Made by a program: the position numbers and the translations under genes. A model generated the notes under the pieces. It was not told the origin of the DNA, did not search any database, and saw only the letters and a program-made list of their open reading frames with translations. DNA of 5,036 nucleotides from Acidobacteriota bacterium (GTDB lineage: Bacteria > Acidobacteriota > Terriglobia > Terriglobales > Acidobacteriaceae): assembly GCA_021851625.1 (NCBI GenBank), contig JAJZCX010000144.1, positions 1-5,036 of the forward strand. Reading direction: 5' to 3'. Shown here one piece after another: positions 1-5,036 of the stretch. How positions within the stretch are numbered: the first letter of the stretch is position 1; each line of letters starts with the position of its first letter.

Positions 1-1560
1 AGTTCCTACTACTTTGCCGAGCAATCCTTCTTGAACCATGAGAAGGCATGGAGACTGGCGCGTCTGGCCAAGTTCATTGTCGGCTGGGGTTCGCACTTGT
101 ACTACTGGATCTATCCCGGCGTGATGGTGGCCGTGATGGGCGTGCTCTGCGGCTATTTGGCGGGAACAATCTGGCCGACTTTTATGAGCGCCTCCAACCC
201 GGGGCCGATGTTCATGGCGTTGATCGCGGTACTCTTTTCGTTCTTCGTCGCCTATATTGCGCAGCGCGGCGTCAACGGATCGACCTCGATCAACATTGCC
301 ATCAATGTGATTCAGATCTCTGCGTTGCTGGTGTTTGCGGTGCTGGCACTGGGCTATCGCATGAATCACCCACCGGGCAGCGTGGCGTATCAGTTTGATC
401 CAACGTCGGGCGATGCCTACACGTATCAGTTCGCCACCACCACGACCACGACGGGCGGGCAGGCGACGACCACAATCGTGCGCGATGCCAACAGCGTTCC
501 GCAGCCGCTGCTGGATGCTGCTGGCAAGCCGGTGCCCTTCCAGATCGCCTATCCGGCGAACGACAGCACAGGAGCCTTCGTCAGTCATCCGACGGTTGCT
601 TCCGTGATTGGTGTGCATAAGATTGGCTGGGTCTTTGTGCAGGCAACGGTTGCGATTCTGATCCTGGTCGGATTCGAGTCCGTCACCGCGATGGGCGGCG
701 AGGCCAAGAATCCGAAGCGCGACGTACCGATTGCGGTCATCACCTCATTGTTGGTGCAGGGAGCCTTCTGTTATCTCATTGAGTATTTCGCGGCGAACTA
801 CTTTTTGAATACGGGCTATCCCATGTCCTTCGCCTCGGCGTCGGCGGCACCGATTGGCGACATGATGATCGTCATTGGCGACGCGCTCTTTGGCCAGGGA
901 CATGGGCGCACCTTCATGCTGATCGAGGCATTCACGGTCTTCTTGGCCATCATTGGCACCACGCTCTCCTGCATGAACACAGGCGCGCGCGTTACCTATG
1001 CGATGGGCAAGGATCAGGAATTGCCGGATCACTTTGGCGGCCTGCACTCGGCCAACCGCACACCACACCGTGCGATCTGGCTGCTGGCCATCATCTCGGC
1101 TGTCATCGGCGTGGTCGGTGTCATGGCGGTCTTCGGGGATGCGGGCGCTCCGGCGGATGCGGTGATTCAAGCCATTCCGCACGGCTTCTGGTCGAGCTTC
1201 GGTTACACGACGCACGACAAGATGGCCGCGCTGCCCAACTCGCTGCTCACGGTGACGCTGGCTTCCAACTTTGGAACCTTCTTGCTCTATATGTTGAGCT
1301 GCGTCACATGCATCGTCGCCTACCACAACCACCCGAAGTTCAGCGTGGTCAAGCACCTGCTGATCCCGGTCTTTGGTTTGCTGGCGAACCTGGCTTGCAT
1401 GATCTTCTACTTGGTCGGCCCATTCATGGGCTATGGCACCAAGATGGAGCCGCTGCTGGCTTTAGGCATAGCGGGCGTTTGGGCGATCTATGGAGGCATC
1501 TACTTTGTGCGCTCCAGCAAGGCTACCGGGCGAACTACCCTGGTGACTCGCAGCGCCTAA
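1..1560 (+). CDS. APC-superfamily amino acid permease, 3' part (5' end outside window)
   Basis: This is an inner-membrane secondary transporter, probably for amino acids or related amines; the substrate cannot be told. The reading frame is open from base 1 (SSYYFAEQSFLNHEKAW...), so the true start is upstream; the TTG at 31 is only an internal codon. The 519 visible residues hold about ten hydrophobic segments (roughly 37-58, 68-88, 97-118, 212-233, 241-268, 304-326, 358-379, 415-440, 452-476, 483-505), fitting a 12-helix APC protein lacking its first helices. The family hallmark GFESVTAMGGEAKNPKRDVP begins at residue 224, and the NTGARVTYAMGKDQELP loop follows the helix ending near 326. Oddity: about 90 hydrophilic residues (119-205), with six threonines in a row at 146-151, separate two helices where this family usually has a short loop. 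The gene ends in TAA and is followed by a strong terminator, so it is the last gene of its transcript. Family assignment is firm; specificity is unknown. Confidence 0.9.
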   Translation, partial: SSYYFAEQSFLNHEKAWRLARLAKFIVGWGSHLYYWIYPGVMVAVMGVLCGYLAGTIWPTFMSASNPGPMFMALIAVLFSFFVAYIAQRGVNGSTSINIAINVIQISALLVFAVLALGYRMNHPPGSVAYQFDPTSGDAYTYQFATTTTTTGGQATTTIVRDANSVPQPLLDAAGKPVPFQIAYPANDSTGAFVSHPTVASVIGVHKIGWVFVQATVAILILVGFESVTAMGGEAKNPKRDVPIAVITSLLVQGAFCYLIEYFAANYFLNTGYPMSFASASAAPIGDMMIVIGDALFGQGHGRTFMLIEAFTVFLAIIGTTLSCMNTGARVTYAMGKDQELPDHFGGLHSANRTPHRAIWLLAIISAVIGVVGVMAVFGDAGAPADAVIQAIPHGFWSSFGYTTHDKMAALPNSLLTVTLASNFGTFLLYMLSCVTCIVAYHNHPKFSVVKHLLIPVFGLLANLACMIFYLVGPFMGYGTKMEPLLALGIAGVWAIYGGIYFVRSSKATGRTTLVTRSA

Positions 1561-1581
1561 GTCCCACAGTTTTATTGCGGA

Positions 1582-1614
1582 GGCAGAGCGGGCAACCGCT
1601 CTGCCATTTTTTTT
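1582..1614 (+). terminator. Rho-independent terminator of the permease gene
   Basis: A perfect 10-bp stem, GGCAGAGCGG (1582-1591) with CCGCTCTGCC (1596-1605), is closed by a GCAA (GNRA-type) tetraloop. One A and then eight consecutive T (1607-1614) follow. It lies 21 bases after the permease stop. There is no A-tract before the stem, so it should act only on + strand transcription. It separates the permease transcript from the secreted-protein gene. Confidence 0.94.
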
Positions 1615-1660
1615 GCCAGTAGTAGTACCCTGAGAACACCCCGAAACAACCCGCACAAGA

Positions 1661-1667
1661 GAAAGGA
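1661..1667 (+). promoter_or_regulatory. Shine-Dalgarno site for the Ig-like secreted protein
   Basis: GAAAGGA lies 7 bases before the ATG at 1675, a good purine-rich site at normal spacing. It supports that start, which also gives a proper signal peptide. The 60 bases between the terminator and this ATG should hold the promoter, but I see no clear -35/-10 pair there. Confidence 0.7.
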
Positions 1668-1674
1668 TTCGGTC

Positions 1675-2340
1675 ATGCAACGAAATCGTGCGACTTCATT
1701 CTTTCTGCAGCTTCTGACTGCTAGTTGCGTGCTGTGTAGCGTTCCCAGTCTGGCTGCCACTCCTTTTGCTATTACTGCGGCCAACCTGACCATGCCTGCG
1801 AATGATCCGACCACAACTTCCGGCGGAGCCACCGAGATTCACATGGGCAGCAGCCTATTTACGGTTACGGGGGTTAGCGAGGGGGCAGTGACCATAGATT
1901 GCCAATATTCGGGGCCTGTCACTCAGTCCAGAATCCCCCAGACATGCGGCATCGTTGGGCCTGGACAGGTGCTGGTGCAGAGCGGTGAGACGACATTCAA
2001 TGGGGTTGTCTACTTCGTTCCGTATGGCGAGGGGCCTGTGCCTAGTTTGGCGCAACTGCATAGCGAGCCGAGACCCTCGGAGCGTCTGCCAGCAACCACG
2101 ATGGCTCTGGCTGGCGCGCTGATGCTTGGTTTGGGATTCCGGCGCAGGGCGCGGTATTTGCCAGCCGTGCTCGCGGCATGCACTTGGGTTGGCGCCGCTG
2201 GAATTACCGGCTGCGCAGCAGGAATCAGCAACACGATGACGCCTGGGACGTATCCCTACACGCTTTCGGCAGGGTTCGCTGCAACCGGGAGTAACGCGAT
2301 GCAGAGCGCGACCACGACCATCACACTGACGGTGCAGTAG
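1675..2340 (+). CDS. Secreted Ig-like-domain protein with C-terminal membrane anchor
   Basis: This 221-residue protein has no recognised function. The start is set by a ribosome binding site at 1661-1667. Residues 1-27 look like a signal peptide: RNR near the N-terminus, a hydrophobic core at 9-23, and an SLA|A signal peptidase I site after A27. Residues 30-130 read as one degenerate bacterial Ig-like domain. It opens FAITAANLTM and carries a Cys pair (VTIDC76 ... QTC91) in the place where acidobacterial Ig repeats have their conserved cysteines, possibly a disulfide. A hydrophobic segment (139-155), the basic cluster RRRAR (156-160), a second hydrophobic segment (162-179) and G179-C180 follow. 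The exported tail is strand-like: MTPGTYPYTLSAG ... TTITLTVQ at the end. Inferred topology is out-in-out, a membrane hairpin with both domains outside. Composition looks somewhat less GC-rich than the bio genes. It is flanked by a terminator upstream and bioB 89 bases downstream. A cell-surface or adhesion role is only a guess. Confidence 0.82.
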   Translation: MQRNRATSFFLQLLTASCVLCSVPSLAATPFAITAANLTMPANDPTTTSGGATEIHMGSSLFTVTGVSEGAVTIDCQYSGPVTQSRIPQTCGIVGPGQVLVQSGETTFNGVVYFVPYGEGPVPSLAQLHSEPRPSERLPATTMALAGALMLGLGFRRRARYLPAVLAACTWVGAAGITGCAAGISNTMTPGTYPYTLSAGFAATGSNAMQSATTTITLTVQ

Positions 2341-2364
2341 GACTCTCCCAGCACCGCGCCGCCC

Positions 2365-2379
2365 GGATTTCTCAAATCC
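2365..2379 (+). other. Small hairpin between the Ig-like gene and bioB
   Basis: GGATTT (2365-2370) pairs perfectly with AAATCC (2374-2379) around a 3-base CTC loop. No T-tract follows (the next bases are C-rich), so it is not a convincing terminator. It could be a weak structure in the bioB leader or chance. Nothing else is recognisable in the 2341-2429 gap: no inverted repeat like a BirA or BioR operator and no clear promoter boxes. Confidence 0.25.
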
Positions 2380-2429
2380 CCCCAGGCCCCCACTTGCTCT
2401 TGCGCGCCGCCATGATCGATGATGAGGGC

Positions 2430-3428
2430 ATGTCCTCTGCCCTGCAATTGAACGAAAATCCGGCCTCCGTCGCGGTATTGACCGAGACGGCTCTGGCGCT
2501 GTATCAAAAGCCATTCTTTGACCTGCTCTATGAAGCACACACGGTGCACCGCGCGCATCATGAGCCGGAGGATATTCAGCGCTGCGTTCTGCTCTCGATC
2601 AAAACCGGCGGCTGCCCAGAGGATTGCGGCTACTGCTCGCAGTCGGGGCATCACAAAACCGGTTTGGAGCGCCAGCCGCTGCTCTCGCTCGACGATGTGC
2701 GCCACGCGGCCACGCAAGCCAAAGAGAGCGGGGCCGAGCGCTTCTGCATGGGCGCGGCTTGGAGACAGGCTCCCGAAGGCGAACAGTTCGAGCGCGTGCT
2801 GGAGATGGTGCGCATCGTCAAATCGCTGGGCATGGAGGCCTGCACCACGCTGGGCATGTTGACGCTCGATCAGGCCCGGCAATTGAAAGAGGCCGGCCTC
2901 GACGCCTACAACCACAACGTGGACACCAGCCGCGAGCATTACCCGAAGATCGTCACCACGCGCACCTATGATGACCGCTTGCAAACCCTGCATGCCGCGC
3001 GCGAGGCGGGCCTGACCGTGTGCAGTGGCGGCATTCTCGGCATGGGCGAAAGCGAGCGCGACCGCTGCGCCATGCTGGCCGAGCTGGCCACGCTAAACCC
3101 GCAGCCGGAGTCGGTGCCCATCAACATGTTGATGCCGATTGCAGGCACGCCGCTGGCGCAAGCGCCGGAGGTCTCCGTGCCGGATCTGGTGCGCACCATC
3201 GCCGTGGCGCGCATTCTGATGCCCAAGTCGCGCGTGCGTCTCTCTGCCGGGCGCGTGCATCTTTCGCGCGAAGCGCAACTGCTGGCCCTCTTTGCCGGAG
3301 CCAATTCCGTCTTCATCGGAGAAAAACTTTTGACCACGCCCAACGCTGGGCAGTCTGCGGATGATGCGCTCTTTGCCACGCTCTCCGGTGGCGCGCGCCA
3401 GGGTTGCTCCGCCAGTGCCGGGGATTGA
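2430..3428 (+). CDS. bioB: Biotin synthase BioB (radical SAM)
   Basis: BioB is a cytosolic radical-SAM enzyme that converts dethiobiotin to biotin, the last step of the pathway, by inserting sulfur taken from its own [2Fe-2S] cluster. With the ATG at 2430 it has 332 residues, close to the E. coli enzyme (346). Every key ligand is present. The radical-SAM motif is C62-PED-C66-GY-C69 for the [4Fe-4S] cluster. C106 (in RFCMGAAW), C138 (EACTTLG), C198 (TVCSGG) and R270 (VRLSAGR) match E. coli C97, C128, C188 and R260, the [2Fe-2S] ligands. YNHN, PINML and LLTTPN are also conserved. The C-terminal tail after LLTTPN is shorter than in E. coli and ends GCSASAGD. The start is uncertain: in-frame ATG at 2412 and TTG at 2394 would add 6 or 12 residues. 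None has a well-spaced ribosome binding site; 2430 (MSSAL...) best fits the family length. It is the first gene of bioB-bioF-bioD, with bioF starting 4 bases after its stop. Confidence 0.96.
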   Translation: MSSALQLNENPASVAVLTETALALYQKPFFDLLYEAHTVHRAHHEPEDIQRCVLLSIKTGGCPEDCGYCSQSGHHKTGLERQPLLSLDDVRHAATQAKESGAERFCMGAAWRQAPEGEQFERVLEMVRIVKSLGMEACTTLGMLTLDQARQLKEAGLDAYNHNVDTSREHYPKIVTTRTYDDRLQTLHAAREAGLTVCSGGILGMGESERDRCAMLAELATLNPQPESVPINMLMPIAGTPLAQAPEVSVPDLVRTIAVARILMPKSRVRLSAGRVHLSREAQLLALFAGANSVFIGEKLLTTPNAGQSADDALFATLSGGARQGCSASAGD

Positions 3429-3432
3429 GGCC

Positions 3433-4584
3433 ATGCCGCAAACGCAGGCCGCGCTGGAGCGTCGTGTGCGCAGTCGCTTGCAGCGCTTGCAGGCCGAAGG
3501 TCTCCGTCGCAGTGTGCGTCCACCGACCGGCGTCGATCTTTGCTCCAACGATTATTTACAATTGGCCGCCGATCCGCGCCTGAAACAACGCATGGCCGCA
3601 GCGGTGATGCAGTTGGGCTGCGGCTCGACCGGCTCACGCCTCTTGCGTGGCGAACGCGCGGAGTTCTCCGCCATCGAACAGAGATTTGCGCACTGGGTGG
3701 GCGCGGAGTCGGCGCTATACTTCAGCACCGGCTACGCGGCCAATCTGGCGATGCTCTCCACATTTTTAGAAGAGGGCGACACGGTCTTCTTCGATCGCCT
3801 GAACCACGCCAGTTTGATCGATGGCATGCGCCTCGGCAAAGCCAACAAGAAAATCTTTCCCCACACGGATCTCGATGCGCTGCGGCGTCTGCTACACGCG
3901 GAGCACGGTGCGGGGCAAAAGTATCTCGTTACAGAATCACTCTTCAGCATGGATGGCGACATTGCGCCGCTGCGCGCGTATGCGGCGTTGTGCCGCGAGA
4001 CGGGTACTGCGCTGATTGTGGACGAGGCCCACGCGGTGGGGGTGTATGGAGCACGCGGCACAGGGTTGCTGGAGGAAGCGGGCATCGCAGAGGATGTTTT
4101 TCTCACCATGCGCTCTGCGGGTAAGGCCTTGGGCGCGAGCGGAGCCTTCGTCAGTGGGCCAGCCTGGGCCATTGAATATCTGGTGCAGCGTGCGCGGACG
4201 TTTTTGTTCTCCACCGCGCCTCCGCCCGCGATTGCCGCAGCCATCGACGCTGCGCTGGACATACTTGCCGCGGAGCCAGAGCGGCGCGCGCGCTTGCACG
4301 CAGTGACCGCGCACCTGCGTGAGTTGCTGGCCAATGCTGGATTGCCGGTCGAGCGCGATGGCTCGCAGATCGTCCCCATCGTTCTGGGGGACAATGCGCG
4401 CGCGGTGCAGGTGGCGGAGGATTTACAGACTGAGGGCTTCGATGTGCGTGCGATTCGTCCGCCCACGGTTCCAGAGGGAACGGCGCGCCTGCGGTTCAGC
4501 GTGAATACGGCGCTCGATGCAGCCACAGTGCAGCGCTTTGTCGCTTGTCTGCAAGTAGCGTTGGGCTGCGAGGTGCAGGCGTGA
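3433..4584 (+). CDS. bioF: 8-amino-7-oxononanoate synthase BioF (KAPA synthase)
   Basis: BioF is a cytosolic PLP enzyme of the alpha-oxoamine synthase family. It joins L-alanine to a pimeloyl thioester (ACP or CoA), with loss of CO2, to make KAPA, the first step of biotin ring assembly. It has 383 residues from the ATG at 3433, against 384 in E. coli. Landmarks in order: SNDYL (38-42), GSTGSR (64-69), FSTGYAAN (97-104), H125 in LNHASL (stacks on PLP), ESLFSMDGD (168-176), D197-E-A-H200 (PLP contacts), the Schiff-base lysine K231 in SAGKALGASGA, and the C-terminal IRPPTVPEGTARLR (341-354). An upstream in-frame ATG at 3361 would overlap bioB by 68 bases and add an Arg/Pro-rich stretch with no family counterpart, so 3433 is preferred. 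A GAGG (3427-3430) that includes the end of the bioB stop codon lies only 2 bases before this ATG. Close spacing suggests co-translation with bioB. The gene is complete, with no frameshift. Confidence 0.96.
   Translation: MPQTQAALERRVRSRLQRLQAEGLRRSVRPPTGVDLCSNDYLQLAADPRLKQRMAAAVMQLGCGSTGSRLLRGERAEFSAIEQRFAHWVGAESALYFSTGYAANLAMLSTFLEEGDTVFFDRLNHASLIDGMRLGKANKKIFPHTDLDALRRLLHAEHGAGQKYLVTESLFSMDGDIAPLRAYAALCRETGTALIVDEAHAVGVYGARGTGLLEEAGIAEDVFLTMRSAGKALGASGAFVSGPAWAIEYLVQRARTFLFSTAPPPAIAAAIDAALDILAAEPERRARLHAVTAHLRELLANAGLPVERDGSQIVPIVLGDNARAVQVAEDLQTEGFDVRAIRPPTVPEGTARLRFSVNTALDAATVQRFVACLQVALGCEVQA
4570..4573 (+). promoter_or_regulatory. Shine-Dalgarno site for bioD inside the end of bioF
   Basis: GAGG lies 7 bases before the GTG at 4581, within the last codons of bioF. 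Its normal spacing decides the GTG start of bioD, which overlaps the bioF stop as GTGA (4581-4584). This is the usual arrangement for translational coupling. Confidence 0.75.
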
Positions 4585-5036
4585 AGGGAATCTTTGTCAC
4601 CGGCACCGACACAGGCATCGGCAAGACCACGGTCTGCGCGGCGTTGCTGCATCGCTATCGCCGGTGCGGTGCGCTGGGCTATTGGAAGCCAGTGCAGACG
4701 GGATGGCCAGAGGATGACGACACTGCGACCGTGCGTGTGCTGGGCGCATGTGCGGATGCGGAGATTTGCGACGCGGGCATTCGCCTGCCGCGTCCGCTCT
4801 CGCCACACTTGGCCGCGCGCCTGCATGGCGTGACGATTGCGATGGATGACGTGCTGCGTCCCGCGCAAAGCGCGAGCGAGGAGCGTGCATGGGTCGTGGA
4901 AGGCGCGGGGGGTTTGTTGGTTCCGCTCAACGACGAGCAGAAGATGAGCGACCTGATCGCAGCATTGCGCTTGCCGACGCTGGTGGTGGCGCGTGCAGCT
5001 TTGGGAACTATCAACCACACACTGCTCACACTGGAA
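4581..5036 (+). CDS. bioD: Dethiobiotin synthetase BioD, 5' part (cut by window edge)
   Basis: BioD is a cytosolic P-loop enzyme that uses ATP and CO2 to close the ureido ring of 7,8-diaminopelargonate, giving dethiobiotin, the substrate of BioB. The first 152 residues are visible and the frame stays open to the last base; the family is usually about 220-240 residues. The N-terminus carries the Walker A-like GTDTGIGKT (8-16) with K15, then K36-P-V-Q-T-G (36-41, the conserved KPV lysine), an acidic EDDD (44-47) near the expected metal-binding Asp, PLSPH (72-76), V-EGAGG (107-111) and GTINHTLLT near the edge. Each has a direct E. coli counterpart (GTDTEVGKT, KPVASG, PTSPH, EGAGG, GCINHAMLT). 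The start is GTG, supported by GAGG 7 bases upstream and by the conserved IFVTGTDT right after it. It overlaps bioF by 4 bases. Next to it, off the window, bioA would be the expected partner. Confidence 0.95.
   Translation, partial: MKGIFVTGTDTGIGKTTVCAALLHRYRRCGALGYWKPVQTGWPEDDDTATVRVLGACADAEICDAGIRLPRPLSPHLAARLHGVTIAMDDVLRPAQSASEERAWVVEGAGGLLVPLNDEQKMSDLIAALRLPTLVVARAALGTINHTLLTLE

Noticed and set aside
571..585. 15-base exact repeat GGAGCCTTCGTCAGT, also at 4141-4155
   Set aside because: Both copies encode GAFVS in frame within unrelated genes and nothing around them matches, so this is chance plus codon preference.
745..1356. A 203-codon minus-strand frame inside the permease
   Set aside because: The translation is Arg/His/Asp-rich and has no domain. 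The + strand frame encodes clear membrane helices and APC motifs.
1613..1641. Possible -35 box TTGCCA just after the terminator
   Set aside because: At 17 bases downstream there is AACACC, not a -10 box, so no promoter can be supported.
2365..2379. Hairpin before bioB as a terminator
   Set aside because: The stem is only 6 bp and is followed by C-rich sequence without a T-tract. It is kept only as a low-confidence structure.
1855..2993. Minus-strand frames (1855-2538 and 2256-2993) crossing the Ig-like gene and the start of bioB
   Set aside because: They are opposite real genes, low-complexity in composition and have no motif; the + strand products are well supported.
3361..3432. Upstream ATG start giving BioF 24 extra residues
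   Set aside because: The extra stretch is Arg/Pro-rich, overlaps bioB by 68 bases and has no counterpart in BioF; the ATG at 3433 gives the normal family length.
3732..5018. A 428-codon open frame on the minus strand opposite bioF and bioD
   Set aside because: It lies entirely opposite two genes with full family motifs. Its translation is Arg/Ser/Ala-rich with no recognisable domain, as expected for the complement of GC-rich coding sequence.

Overview
The window is ordinary, gene-dense, GC-rich bacterial chromosome with every supported gene on the + strand. The organism is probably a member of the Acidobacteriota (Terriglobia-like). This rests on recalled resemblance, not a search: a small secreted protein has an Ig-like domain, then hydrophobic-Arg-Arg-Arg-hydrophobic, then Gly-Cys and an Ig-like tail ending in TLTVQ. 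I associate that layout with this phylum. No mobile element, CRISPR array, tRNA or rRNA is visible.

Layout: (1) positions 1-1560, the 3' part of an APC-superfamily amino acid permease whose start lies left of the window; (2) 1582-1614, a textbook intrinsic terminator closing that gene; (3) 1675-2340, a small signal-peptide protein with an Ig-like domain and an unusual membrane-anchoring C-terminus; (4) about 2430-5036, a compact biotin synthesis run bioB-bioF-bioD, with bioD cut by the right edge. No gene-free stretch exceeds about 120 bases.

The three bio genes encode the last steps of biotin ring assembly except the aminotransferase. BioF condenses pimeloyl thioester with alanine to KAPA, BioD closes the ureido ring of DAPA, and BioB inserts sulfur into dethiobiotin. 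The DAPA aminotransferase BioA is not in the window and may follow bioD. bioB and bioF are 4 bases apart and bioF/bioD overlap by 4 bases (GTGA), so they are very probably co-transcribed and partly coupled in translation. The permease and the secreted protein have no evident role in biotin metabolism.

I did not find a convincing new biological system. The best candidates for a second look are the C-terminal anchor of the secreted protein, the large Thr-rich loop in the permease, and the odd spacing of the putative ribosome binding sites of bioB and bioF.
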